This document shows positions 8,493 through 16,661 of a DNA stretch of 43,900 nt, in pieces. Below the pieces are notes generated by a model, which saw only the letters and a list, made by a program, of their open reading frames with translations, ran no database searches and was not told where the DNA came from. The translations under genes were made by a program, and so were the position numbers. This DNA comes from Erysipelotrichaceae bacterium (GTDB taxonomy: Bacteria; Bacillota_I; Bacilli_A; Erysipelotrichales; Coprobacillaceae), in assembly GCA_021770925.1 (NCBI GenBank), contig JAETPY010000009.1, positions 1-43,900 of the forward strand, given 5' to 3'. The first letter of the stretch is position 1. Each line of letters begins with the position of its first letter.

Positions 8493-10380
8493 ATTTATTT
8501 AATTCAATCATTAAATTACAAATTTTATTAGAGAATTCAACTGGATTATCAATTGAAAATCCTTCAATTAACAATGCTTGATCATATAAGATACTTGCAT
8601 AATCTCCAACCTTATCTTTATTATTTTCATAAACTTTTTTCATGGCATTAAAAATATCATGATTTGGATTGATTTCTAAAATTCTTCCAGCTTTAACATC
8701 ATTACCCTCAGGCATTTGGTTCAATACCTTCTCCATCTCAAATGATACACCATCGCTTGATACTAAACATACTGGATGTGATTTTAAACGCGAAGATACT
8801 TTAACATCAACTACTTTATCACCTAATGAATCTTTGATTGCAGTTAATAAATCTTTATTTTCTTCATTAGTTTTTTCTAGTTGTTTCTTTTCTTCTTCCG
8901 TTTCAATATCTAGATCACCTTGCGCTACTGATTTAAATGGTTTTTCTTTATAATCCCGCATCATCTGGAAACAAAATTCATCAACATTATCAGTTAAATA
9001 TAATACATCATATCCTTTATCTTTAACTAATTCCACTTGTGGTAAAGTAGCAATTTTTTCTCTAGTTTCACCACTAGCAAAATAAATTTCTTTTTGTCCT
9101 TCAGGCATATTTTCAACATATTGAGCTAGTGTAATTAATTTTTCTTCTTTACTAGAATAGTATAATAATAAATCTTGAAGTTTCTCTTTTAACATTCCAT
9201 AACTATTATAAATACCAAATTTTAATTGTAATCCAAAACTATTGAAGAACTCTTCGTATTTTTCACGGTCCTTTTTAAGCATTGTTTCTAATTCAGATTG
9301 AATTTTCTTTTCAATCTTATCAGCAATTACTTTTAATTGTCGATCATGCTGCAACATTTCTCTTGAAATATTTAATGATAGATCTTCAGAATCAACTAAT
9401 CCTTTAACAAATCTAAAATGTTCAGGAACTAATTCACTTGCTTTATCCATGATAAAGACACCACGTGAATATAATTGTAATCCTTTTTCATATTCATTTG
9501 AATAATAATTCATTGGAGGTTTAGAAGGAATAAATAATAAAGAATCATATGATACATTACCTTCAACTCGAGTATGAATTATTTTTAATGGATCATTAAA
9601 GTCATTAAACTTATCTTTATAAAATTCATTATATTCTTCTTCAGTAATATCTTTTTTATTTCTTTTCCATAATGGAACCATAGAATTTAAAGTTTGATTT
9701 TCAATTACATCTTCATATTCATCGCTATCTTCTTTTTTCTTAGAAACAGTCATATCCATCTTAATTGGATAATGAACATAATCAGAATATTTCTTTACTA
9801 AATCACGAATATGATACTGATTTAAATATTCATCATAATTTTCATCTTCAGTATTATCCTTTAAATATAATTTAATTGTTGTACCATGATCACTAACATT
9901 AGTTTCATAAATTTCATAACCATCACTAACTTCAGATACCCAAGTATGTCCTTGATCACTGCCATACTTTTTGGAAATTACTTCTACTTTTTTAGCAACC
10001 ATAAAAGCAGCATAAAAACCAACTCCAAATTGACCAATTATATCAATATCATCATGATCATTTTCATTTTTGAATTCAAATGAACCACTATTAGCAATCG
10101 TACCTAAATGAGTTTCTAATTCATCCTTATCCATCCCAATACCATGATCTTTAATCATTAAAATACGATTATCTTTATCCAAATTAATTTCAATATTTAA
10201 ATCATCACGATTGATTGATGAAATATTTTCAGTAAGTGCTTTATAATATAATTTATCACTCGCATCACTTGCATTAGAAATTAATTCTCTTAAAAAAATT
10301 TCTTTATGTGTATAAATAGAATTAATCATTAAATCTAATAATCTTTTTGATTCTGCTTTAAATTGTTTTTTTTCAGCCAT
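8491..10380 (-). CDS. htpG: HtpG, Hsp90-family chaperone
   Basis: A 629-residue bacterial Hsp90 of full length. The N-terminal GHKL ATPase shows ELISNASDA (Glu32, Asn36, Asp39), DHGIGM near 77-82 and GQFGVGFYAAF near 116-126. The middle domain has the catalytic-loop Arg in LNISREMLQ, and the C-terminal dimerisation domain follows. It is a cytosolic ATP-dependent chaperone for stress-denatured clients. GGAGATG precedes the ATG. Two CIRCE elements flank its promoter, so control by HrcA is predicted, unlike B. subtilis, where htpG is not HrcA-controlled. Confidence 0.97.
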   Translation of the reverse strand: MAEKKQFKAESKRLLDLMINSIYTHKEIFLRELISNASDASDKLYYKALTENISSINRDDLNIEINLDKDNRILMIKDHGIGMDKDELETHLGTIANSGSFEFKNENDHDDIDIIGQFGVGFYAAFMVAKKVEVISKKYGSDQGHTWVSEVSDGYEIYETNVSDHGTTIKLYLKDNTEDENYDEYLNQYHIRDLVKKYSDYVHYPIKMDMTVSKKKEDSDEYEDVIENQTLNSMVPLWKRNKKDITEEEYNEFYKDKFNDFNDPLKIIHTRVEGNVSYDSLLFIPSKPPMNYYSNEYEKGLQLYSRGVFIMDKASELVPEHFRFVKGLVDSEDLSLNISREMLQHDRQLKVIADKIEKKIQSELETMLKKDREKYEEFFNSFGLQLKFGIYNSYGMLKEKLQDLLLYYSSKEEKLITLAQYVENMPEGQKEIYFASGETREKIATLPQVELVKDKGYDVLYLTDNVDEFCFQMMRDYKEKPFKSVAQGDLDIETEEEKKQLEKTNEENKDLLTAIKDSLGDKVVDVKVSSRLKSHPVCLVSSDGVSFEMEKVLNQMPEGNDVKAGRILEINPNHDIFNAMKKVYENNKDKVGDYASILYDQALLIEGFSIDNPVEFSNKICNLMIELNK

Positions 10381-10401
10381 AATTACATCTCCATTCTTGT
10401 A

Positions 10402-10428
10402 TTAGCACTCATCTTTTCTTTGTGCTAA
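10402..10428. promoter_or_regulatory. CIRCE element 1 (HrcA operator), downstream of the -10
   Basis: TTAGCACTC, nine bases, then TTGTGCTAA. The left arm is a perfect CIRCE arm; the right arm differs at two positions from GAGTGCTAA. It lies between the -10 and the ribosome site of htpG. Confidence 0.8.
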
Positions 10429-10432
10429 AACT

Positions 10433-10461
10433 ATTTTAATACAACAGATTAGCACTGTCAA
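10433..10461 (-). promoter_or_regulatory. Promoter of htpG
   Basis: Minus-strand -35 TTGACA (10461-10456), 17-bp spacer, -10 TAAAAT (10438-10433). The -35 lies inside the upstream CIRCE. Confidence 0.75.
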
Positions 10462-10475
10462 CACCTGAGTGCTAG
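10449..10475. promoter_or_regulatory. CIRCE element 2, overlapping the htpG -35
   Basis: TTAGCACTG, nine bases, then GAGTGCTAG: a 9-9-9 CIRCE with one mismatch per arm. HrcA bound here would cover the -35 hexamer. hrcA itself is not in the window. Confidence 0.8.
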
Positions 10476-10593
10476 TTTTTTTACAATTTTTTTAAATTTT
10501 AAAGTTATTGAATTAAAATCTATGCTGTTTTTAAAATTATTTTTTCATTTGATCCCAATTTAACAGTTTATCTCTATACAACTAATGAAATTC

Positions 10594-11238
10594 TTAACGC
10601 ACAAAAGAATGACTATAAATATAAAACAGCTCCTGACTTGACAAATATTTTTTCTCCATTGTTTCTAAACTATCATCAAAACACTGTGCTGCTCGTTCAT
10701 CAATATCCATAACTGGGCTATCATAATAGATCCATTTTCTTCCATCCAGAACATCTGATTTAAGTTCTTTTACCATCATCGCGGCTGGGTACGTTCCATC
10801 TTCAAGGCAAATATTATATTTCTGACAACTTATAAAACCACTACTTACATAATTATTCGGATTACCAAATATAACAATAACATCATAGCCAAGTGCAGCT
10901 GCCTTTTCAAAAGAATATTTCATTAGCTTTTTTCCATATCCTTTCCGCTGATATTCAGGCAAAATACTGACTGGACCAAAGGTAAGAATATTTTTTTCTT
11001 TTCCAGATTCATCAATCAGCTTTGCTTTCGTGTACATGATATTTCCAATAATTTGATTATCAACTTCAATTACTAAATCCAATTCATGAAGAAAGTCTTT
11101 ATGTTCTCGCATAATATGAACTAAATAATGCTCAACACACCCTGGAATATATAAATTCCAAAAAGCCTTTCTTGTTATTTCTTCTACTTTTTCATAGTCT
11201 AATTTTTCTTCATTTCTAATATTAATTATTTTATTCAT
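10594..11238 (-). CDS. GNAT-family N-acetyltransferase
   Basis: A 214-residue protein. Residues about 60-150 form the acetyl-CoA domain, with the motif A pattern GPVSILPEYQRKGYGKKLM (the R/Q-x-x-G-x-G/A pyrophosphate loop), then a helix and the IFGNPNNYVSSGF strand-turn found in YhbS-like acetyltransferases. The C-terminal 60 residues resemble the extension of that subgroup. The acceptor is unknown. GGGGA before the ATG gives a modest ribosome site. It appears to be monocistronic. Confidence 0.85.
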   Translation of the reverse strand: MNKIINIRNEEKLDYEKVEEITRKAFWNLYIPGCVEHYLVHIMREHKDFLHELDLVIEVDNQIIGNIMYTKAKLIDESGKEKNILTFGPVSILPEYQRKGYGKKLMKYSFEKAAALGYDVIVIFGNPNNYVSSGFISCQKYNICLEDGTYPAAMMVKELKSDVLDGRKWIYYDSPVMDIDERAAQCFDDSLETMEKKYLSSQELFYIYSHSFVR

Positions 11239-11297
11239 CTAAAATCCCCATTAATCTATTTCTATTATTATTTTTATTAAGTTCTGCAATTTTTTTA

Positions 11298-11393
11298 CTA
11301 AACAACATTTTTATCTTCTATATATTTCACCATTGATAAAACTCCCACTGTTACAATAACAATTATGCAAACAATATTAAATAGTCTATCCAT
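11298..11393 (-). CDS. Possible 31-residue single-helix membrane peptide
   Basis: A short ORF beginning MDRLFNIVCIIVIVTVGV, followed by a charged tail YIEDKNVV. The hydrophobic core is long enough to cross the membrane once, and the charge pattern resembles small membrane peptides. It lacks a convincing ribosome site at the right distance. It may instead be a fragment of an eroded gene, since the preceding minus-strand frames also hold short open stretches. Confidence 0.2.
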   Translation of the reverse strand: MDRLFNIVCIIVIVTVGVLSMVKYIEDKNVV

Positions 11394-11630
11394 ATATAAA
11401 CAGTTTTCTTCTCTTCTATCATTTGCTTTTACCTTTAATATTTCATCGTCTCACAAAATAAGTCTTCTATAAAATCAAACATTTCACCTGCCTCTTTTTA
11501 CTAATAAATCAAATAATTCTATATATATTATTCCCTTTTTTAATGATAGACTAAACACTAAAAATCGTAATCCATCTTTGAAATATGATGATTATCTAAC
11601 CCCTAATTCTACAAAAATCAAAATATTTAA

Positions 11631-11729
11631 GGCTGTTTGTACTTTCATATTGATAAAGCCCGTAAATACAAGGTAAATCGATATCTGCCAGCTTATGAAG
11701 AGATGATCAAAAAAAGTTATTCTTCATAA
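11631..11729 (+). pseudogene. Second copy of the unidentified ORF tail
   Basis: Open from 11631 (after a TAA at 11628-11630) to a TAA at 11727-11729, with no start codon of its own. It shares IDKARKYKVNRYLPAYEE with the tail at the left edge of the window; the nucleotides also match over about 60 bp. It is a remnant of a repeated, probably mobile, gene. Confidence 0.35.
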
Positions 11730-11821
11730 AAAATGATAAATTGCTTATAAATAACAACATTACTATCTATAATCTAAATATTTCTTATCTGCTATGGTCA
11801 TGTAATAATAAAAGTCATTCA

Positions 11822-12655
11822 TTAAATTATTCCTAAATTAATAAACTCATTATAGACCCCATCTTCATCAACACTTTTACAAATAGTTGATGCTATTTCT
11901 TTAAGCCTTGTACTACCATTTGCCATAACTACTCCATAATTAACAAAATCAATCATTTCATAATCATTCATACTATCTCCAAAAGCTATCGTATCTTTTA
12001 TATCAATATTTAAATAATTGATTACATATTGAATACCAGTAGCCTTATTATCAGTCTTTGAAATCAATTCTCCATTAAATATATTTTCATCAAATATATC
12101 ATGAATCACTATATTAACATCATCCTTTAACTGATTTAAAGCATGATCAAGTTTTTCCTGATTTAACGAAATAAAACAGATCTTATGAATATCTTGATCA
12201 ATGTAATTATCTATATCTTTAATATTAAATTTATCTTGGTGCTGAGCTTTTAAACGTTCAAATTCAGAGTTGCCTGCTTTAAAACTTTTTCCTCCAATAA
12301 ACAGTTGTACCATTTTATCTGACATAAAAGTTATATTTGTGCATTCATAATTATAAAAAATACTATTTTCATCAAAAATATTGGTAATTTTATCAACTAA
12401 TGATTTATCAAAATAAGTACTATGTACAATCTTGTTATCTATTTCTACATAACTGCCGGCACTGGCAATAATACCATCAAATTCTACTGCCGCTAATTCA
12501 TTTTTAATACCGGCTTTGTTTCTACCCGTACAAATAAAAACCTTATGTCCATTTTTACGAGCTCTTTTTATTCCATCTTTTACCTTTTCACTCATTTCCT
12601 GATGATTTGCTACTAATGTTCCATCCACATCTAAAAAAACTGCTTTTTTATCCAT
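11822..12655 (-). CDS. Cof-type HAD-superfamily phosphatase
   Basis: A 277-residue HAD IIB (Cof) hydrolase. Motif I is DVDGT (nucleophile Asp9, acid/base Asp11), motif II is ICTGR near 41-45, a Lys stands near the DNKATG segment, and motif IV is FGDSMNDYEM near 225-234. The alpha/beta cap lies between motifs II and III. Members hydrolyse sugar phosphates or nucleotides such as FMN and pyridoxal phosphate; the specific substrate cannot be read. AGGAGG precedes the ATG. A second Cof protein is encoded at 27681-28472 and is clearly different in sequence. Confidence 0.88.
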   Translation of the reverse strand: MDKKAVFLDVDGTLVANHQEMSEKVKDGIKRARKNGHKVFICTGRNKAGIKNELAAVEFDGIIASAGSYVEIDNKIVHSTYFDKSLVDKITNIFDENSIFYNYECTNITFMSDKMVQLFIGGKSFKAGNSEFERLKAQHQDKFNIKDIDNYIDQDIHKICFISLNQEKLDHALNQLKDDVNIVIHDIFDENIFNGELISKTDNKATGIQYVINYLNIDIKDTIAFGDSMNDYEMIDFVNYGVVMANGSTRLKEIASTICKSVDEDGVYNEFINLGII

Positions 12656-12726
12656 AAACCCTCCTAAAATATTATTTATTTTATTATACGACCATTATGC
12701 TGATTTTCTCTTTTTTTACCAATAAA

Positions 12727-12757
12727 GAAAAAGAATAGGAAGTGCTTTAACACTTCC
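12727..12757 (-). terminator. Terminator of the feo operon
   Basis: On the minus strand GGAAGTG (12757-12751) pairs with CACTTCC (12744-12738), followed by TATTCTTTTTC. It overlaps the last codons of the FeoB-associated gene. Confidence 0.85.
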
Positions 12758-12962
12758 CTGCATGATCATGATGGTAATTATCAACTAAATTATTTTTACT
12801 ATTACACAAACTACCACAGCTTCCACAATTACCTCCGCAGCCTGATTTACCATTAGCCTTATCTTTTCTAATTGAACGTATTGCCAAAATAACTGCAGTT
12901 ACAATAATTATACTTACTAAAATTGTTGATAAATTCACACCTATCCACCCCATCACAAACAT
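12747..12962 (-). CDS. FeoB-associated Cys-rich membrane protein
   Basis: A 71-residue protein with one hydrophobic helix (about 9-28), a basic turn (RSIRKDK) and a Cys-rich tail: GCGGNCGSCGSLC holds four cysteines, followed by a His-rich end (YHHDHAGKC). This matches the FeoB-associated Cys-rich family found downstream of feoB in Firmicutes. The Cys/His tail is likely cytoplasmic and may bind Fe2+ or help FeoB, but the family's role is not established. It is the last gene of the feo operon, 5 bp after feoB. Confidence 0.88.
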   Translation of the reverse strand: MFVMGWIGVNLSTILVSIIIVTAVILAIRSIRKDKANGKSGCGGNCGSCGSLCNSKNNLVDNYHHDHAGKC

Positions 12963-12967
12963 CCTCT

Positions 12968-15151
12968 CTATTTTTGAGTAATTACATTATCTAAATTAAC
13001 ATCAAAATTTTTACTTACTTTATATGGACGGACCAACAAATAGATAAAGCCAATTACTACTACAATTGCAATAATTGTGGCAATTGAAAACACTCCTGTA
13101 ATAACAGCATTACCAATCTGGTATACACAAAACGCAACTAAATAAGCAAATACAGTTTGATAAATAATTGCAAAAGCAGTCCATTTACCATTATTCATTT
13201 CTCTTTTAATTGCTCCCATCGCAGCAAAACATGGAGCACAAAGTAAATTGAAAATCAAAAATGAAAACGCTGCAATTTGAGTATAGCTAGATGCTAAAGA
13301 GCCCCAAATTTCAACCCCATCTTCAGCAACTTCAGCAAAGCCGTATAAAATACCAAATGTACCAACAACATTTTCTTTCGCTACTAATCCAGTTAAGGTT
13401 GCAACTGCACCTTTCCAATCACCCCAGCCAAGAGGTGTAAATAACCAGGAAATCATATTGCCAATTGAAGCCAAAATACTATGATCCAATTGAGTATCTT
13501 CAAGCATTGTAAACTGTCCATCAACAAATCCAAAATAAGAAGTAAACCAAATTAAAATTGTAGATAACAAAATAATTGTACCAGCTTTTTTAATAAATGA
13601 CCATCCTCTTTCCCACATACTTCTTAAAACATTTAAAAGAGTAGGCATATGATAAGCTGGTAATTCCATTACAAAAGGAGCTGGATCACCTGCAAAACGT
13701 TTAGTTTTCTTTAAAAGAATGCCAGAAGTAATAATTGCTGCAATACCAATAAAATACGCTGCTGGGGCAACCCAAGAAGCACCATTAAATAACGCTCCAG
13801 CAATTAAAGCAATAATTGGTAACTTAGCACCACATGGAATAAATGTAGTAGTAATAATCGTCATTTTACGATCACGATCATTTTCAATCGTTCTTGAAGC
13901 CATTATACCGGGAACCCCACAGCCTGTGCCAATTAACATTGGAATAAAAGATTTACCAGAAAGACCAAACTTTCTAAAAATACGGTCCATGATAAAAGCA
14001 ACACGTGCCATATATCCACATGATTCAAGAATCGCTAAAAAGAAAAATAATACTAACATTTGCGGAACAAATCCTAATACAGCCCCAACTCCAGCTACAA
14101 TCCCATCTAAGATCAAACCATTTAGCCAACTGGCAGTTTTTAATGATTCCAATAAACCCTCAACTAAACTTGGGATTGATGGAACAGCCATACCAAATAA
14201 GCTCCAGCCATCCCCAAATACACCATCATTAGCCCAATCAGTGGCCCATGTTCCTACTGTACTAACAGAAATATAATAAACTATATACATAACTAATGCA
14301 AAAATAGGCAAAGCAAACCAGCGATTAGTAACAATTCTATCAATCCTGTCAGAAACTGATAATTGCTCATTACTTCCTTTTTTATAACAGTCATTAATTA
14401 TTGATGTAATGAATTGATATCTTTCATTAGTAATAATACTTTCTGCATCATCATCAAAATCTTTTTCTGTTTTAGTAATAATTGCTTCAACATCAGGAAC
14501 TCTACTCATCAAACTAGTAATTTTATCATCACGTTCAAACATCTTGATTGCATAAAAGCGTCTCTGTTCACTTACGATATCTAAAGGAAGTACTGCTTCA
14601 ATATTATCTAATTCTTTTTCTATCATTCTATCAAATTTATGAACGGGCACATTATTATTTTTTAAATCAGCCAATTTAACAGCCTGTTTAGCTGCCTCTT
14701 TGATTCCTGTACCTTTCAAAGCTGAAATTTCAACTACCTGACATCCTAATTCTTTTGATAATTTATTAATATCAATTTTATCACCTTTTTTAGCAACAAG
14801 ATCCATCATATTAATAGCCATCAAAACTGGAATCCCTAATTCCATAATTTGAGTTGTCAAATAAAGATTTCTTTCTAAATTTGTTCCATCTACAATATTA
14901 ATAATTGCATCAGGTCGTTCTTGAATCAAATAATTACGAGCCACCACTTCTTCCAATGTATATGGTGATAATGAATAAATTCCTGGTAAATCCATTAATT
15001 TAACATTTTTATTCCCTTTTAATTTTCCTTCTTTTTTCTCTACTGTTACCCCAGGCCAGTTTCCAACAAACTGATTTGAACCAGTTAAAGCATTAAATAA
15101 TGTTGTTTTCCCACTATTTGGATTACCTGCTAACGCAATTGTAATTGACAT
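12968..15151 (-). CDS. feoB: FeoB ferrous iron transporter
   Basis: A 727-residue FeoB. The N-terminal G domain has G1 GNPNSGKT (9-16), G3 DLPG (54-57), G4 NMMD (114-117) and the SALKGTG G5 region. A helical spacer domain follows to about 270. The membrane part has two inverted gate motifs with conserved Cys: GTGCGVPG and the later APCFAAMGA. It imports Fe2+ across the plasma membrane, GTP hydrolysis being required. It lies 12 bp after the second feoA. A long open frame on the opposite strand (13719-14276) is a shadow. Confidence 0.96.
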   Translation of the reverse strand: MSITIALAGNPNSGKTTLFNALTGSNQFVGNWPGVTVEKKEGKLKGNKNVKLMDLPGIYSLSPYTLEEVVARNYLIQERPDAIINIVDGTNLERNLYLTTQIMELGIPVLMAINMMDLVAKKGDKIDINKLSKELGCQVVEISALKGTGIKEAAKQAVKLADLKNNNVPVHKFDRMIEKELDNIEAVLPLDIVSEQRRFYAIKMFERDDKITSLMSRVPDVEAIITKTEKDFDDDAESIITNERYQFITSIINDCYKKGSNEQLSVSDRIDRIVTNRWFALPIFALVMYIVYYISVSTVGTWATDWANDGVFGDGWSLFGMAVPSIPSLVEGLLESLKTASWLNGLILDGIVAGVGAVLGFVPQMLVLFFFLAILESCGYMARVAFIMDRIFRKFGLSGKSFIPMLIGTGCGVPGIMASRTIENDRDRKMTIITTTFIPCGAKLPIIALIAGALFNGASWVAPAAYFIGIAAIITSGILLKKTKRFAGDPAPFVMELPAYHMPTLLNVLRSMWERGWSFIKKAGTIILLSTILIWFTSYFGFVDGQFTMLEDTQLDHSILASIGNMISWLFTPLGWGDWKGAVATLTGLVAKENVVGTFGILYGFAEVAEDGVEIWGSLASSYTQIAAFSFLIFNLLCAPCFAAMGAIKREMNNGKWTAFAIIYQTVFAYLVAFCVYQIGNAVITGVFSIATIIAIVVVIGFIYLLVRPYKVSKNFDVNLDNVITQK

Positions 15152-15163
15152 TTTTTCATCCTC

Positions 15164-15385
15164 CTATAAAACTTCAATCATGGCAGCATCTGCTTTACGT
15201 AATGATAATTCATATCCTCTTACCTTTACCTCAATTGGATCTCCCAATGGTGCAACTTTACGAACAAAAACTTCTGTACCTTTAGTAATTCCCATATCCA
15301 TGATCCTTCTTTTAATAGCACCATCACCATGCAGTTTCACTACTTTAGTACTCATACCACATTTTACATCTCTCAATGTTTTCAC
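15164..15385 (-). CDS. feoA: FeoA-family SH3-like protein (second copy)
   Basis: A 73-residue protein of the FeoA SH3-like fold: the RRIMDMGITKGTEVFVRKVAPLG core is the family signature (L/M-x-x-M-G-I/L-x-x-G). FeoA is a small cytoplasmic partner needed for FeoB-dependent Fe2+ uptake. It lies between the first feoA and feoB. This copy is the closer to canonical FeoA, ending in the usual LRKADAAMIEV strand. Confidence 0.92.
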   Translation of the reverse strand: MKTLRDVKCGMSTKVVKLHGDGAIKRRIMDMGITKGTEVFVRKVAPLGDPIEVKVRGYELSLRKADAAMIEVL

Positions 15386-15398
15386 TTATTAATCCCCC

Positions 15399-15617
15399 TT
15401 AAATCATAATCTTATTAGCCATTTCCTGACTAATTGCTACTCTTGATTCTTTAATTTTAGTAATTAGACTCCCTTGATTTTTACTTACAACGATGACAGT
15501 ACTACCAGCTGTAAAACCAAGAGACTCTAAAAATAATTTTACTTCCTGTCTGCCACCAACCTTTTTTATCGTTTGCATCTCACCAATATTTGCCATTGTT
15601 AAAGGCATCATCATCAC
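15399..15617 (-). CDS. feoA: FeoA-family SH3-like protein (first copy)
   Basis: A 72-residue FeoA-like protein, first gene of the operon. The ESLGFTAGSTVIVVSKNQGS segment carries the family turn. It differs clearly from the second copy, so the two are not a recent duplication. Paired feoA genes before feoB are common in Firmicutes. The ATG run at the start (MMMM) makes the exact first residue uncertain; GTGAGGAAGTG lies just before. DtxR-like palindromes lie at 15632-15672. Confidence 0.9.
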   Translation of the reverse strand: MMMMPLTMANIGEMQTIKKVGGRQEVKLFLESLGFTAGSTVIVVSKNQGSLITKIKESRVAISQEMANKIMI

Positions 15618-15631
15618 TTCCTCACTTTTAT

Positions 15632-15672
15632 GTTAGCTATAACTAACTAAAACTATGTTATACCCGACTAAC
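15632..15672. promoter_or_regulatory. Tandem DtxR-like operators before feo
   Basis: Two 16-bp sites share the form GTTA(G/T)-N6-CTAAC: GTTAGCTATAACTAAC (15632-15647) and GTTATACCCGACTAAC (15657-15672), with starts 25 bp apart. The DtxR/IdeR consensus contains TTAG...CTAA arms. One site lies over the promoter spacer and the other over the expected transcription start, so a bound Fe(II)-regulator would repress feo. Which regulator binds is inferred; a DtxR-family gene is at 28589-28960. Confidence 0.6.
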
Positions 15673-15683
15673 AAAAATGTCAA
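15655..15683 (-). promoter_or_regulatory. Promoter of the feo operon
   Basis: Minus-strand -35 TTGACA (15683-15678), 17-bp spacer, -10 TAACAT (15660-15655). An overlapping TATAAC (15662-15657) would give a 15-bp spacer. Confidence 0.6.
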
Positions 15684-15966
15684 TACTATCTCGTAAAAAA
15701 GTTAGAATATTTTAACTTTATCAATAAAATCATTCTTATTAAAATAATTTACAAATCAAATATATATATCACTAATTATGATTATTCAATTTCAAATTGC
15801 TAAGATAATGCATTTTTTAATATTACAGCAAATTATCTGTTTTTTTAAAAAACTGTAAATTACACTTTTAAATTAATTTATTTTAAAATATAGACTATAA
15901 TTATTATGTATGATTCTAAATAAATTTACATTTTTATACATACAATAAAAAACCTATCAACAATTG
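15684..15966. other. AT-rich spacer without visible genes
   Basis: About 280 bp upstream of the feo promoter and beyond the terminator of the ABC pair. I see only AT-rich sequence with short oligo-A and oligo-T runs, and no ribosome site followed by an open frame. Confidence 0.5.
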
Positions 15967-15990
15967 AAAAAGCTGTCTAAACAGCTTTTT
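15967..15990 (-). terminator. Terminator of the MacB/LolD-type ABC operon
   Basis: AAAAAGCTGT (15967-15976) and ACAGCTTTTT (15981-15990) form a perfect 10-bp stem with a 4-base loop at the stop codon of the ATPase gene. Confidence 0.8.
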
Positions 15991-16660
15991 ATATTTCAAC
16001 AATTTGTCCTTCACTAATTTTTAACTGTATGTCACATCTTTGAGCCAAGGAAGGCGAATGAGTAACAATAATAACACACTTTTCATTTTTATGTGCTAAA
16101 TCAATGAACATCTTTAAAATTTCTCGAGAATTTTTCTCATCAAGGTTACCAGTTGGTTCATCTGCTAAAATTAAATCAACATCTTTAGCAATTGCTCTAG
16201 CGATTGCTACACGCTGCTGCTGTCCGCCTGACAACTTTCTAATATCACGAAAGCATTGTTCTTTAGACAGCCCTAAACTATTTAAAATTTGTAAACAGTA
16301 TTCTTTTTTATTAGGAACCTTAATTCCTGCTATCTCAATCGCATTAGCAACATTTTCATAGGCATTCATATAATGAATTAAATTATATGATTGAAAAACG
16401 ATTGAAATATTATTTCGGCGATATTTGTTTAAACCTATTTTGACTGTATCTGTGCCTCTAAAAAAAACTTTTCCACCTTTTGGTTTATCCAATCCCCCAG
16501 CTAAAACAATTGTTGTTGTTTTACCGCTGCCACTAGCTCCAACAATAGCGTATATTTTCCCCTTTTCAAAATTATAATTTGCTTTATCTAAAATCGTAAT
16601 ACTATCAGAGCCATCTAAATAATGATATGAAATATTTTCAAAACCTAAAACTGTCTCCAT
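15989..16660 (-). CDS. ABC transporter ATPase, MacB/LolD type
   Basis: A 223-residue stand-alone nucleotide-binding subunit. Walker [10 protein letters not shown] is at 41-49, then the Q-loop (VFQSYNLI), signature LSGGQQQR, Walker [13 protein letters not shown] and the switch His in [15 protein letters not shown] is typical of the LolD/MacB/FtsE branch, which works with FtsX-like permeases. The permease gene is directly upstream with a one-base gap. The pair probably acts on peptides, lipoproteins or cell-envelope substrates. Confidence 0.92.
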   Translation of the reverse strand: METVLGFENISYHYLDGSDSITILDKANYNFEKGKIYAIVGASGSGKTTTIVLAGGLDKPKGGKVFFRGTDTVKIGLNKYRRNNISIVFQSYNLIHYMNAYENVANAIEIAGIKVPNKKEYCLQILNSLGLSKEQCFRDIRKLSGGQQQRVAIARAIAKDVDLILADEPTGNLDEKNSREILKMFIDLAHKNEKCVIIVTHSPSLAQRCDIQLKISEGQIVEI

Positions 16661-16661
16661 A

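Larger units (their letters stand above)
11239..11821. other. Gene-poor spacer with a transposon-like scrap and tiny ORFs
   Basis: About 580 bp of very AT-rich DNA without a normal gene. It holds the decayed tail at 11631-11729 and, on the minus strand, a 31-codon hydrophobic ORF (11298-11393) and a 15-codon ORF (11482-11435) behind GCAGGTG. No terminator for the upstream Cof gene stands out. Confidence 0.5.

Noticed and set aside
13719-14276. A 185-codon open frame on the plus strand opposite feoB
   Set aside because: It lies wholly within feoB on the other strand, has no ribosome site, and its Pro/Ile/Asn-rich product is typical of a shadow of a membrane-protein gene.
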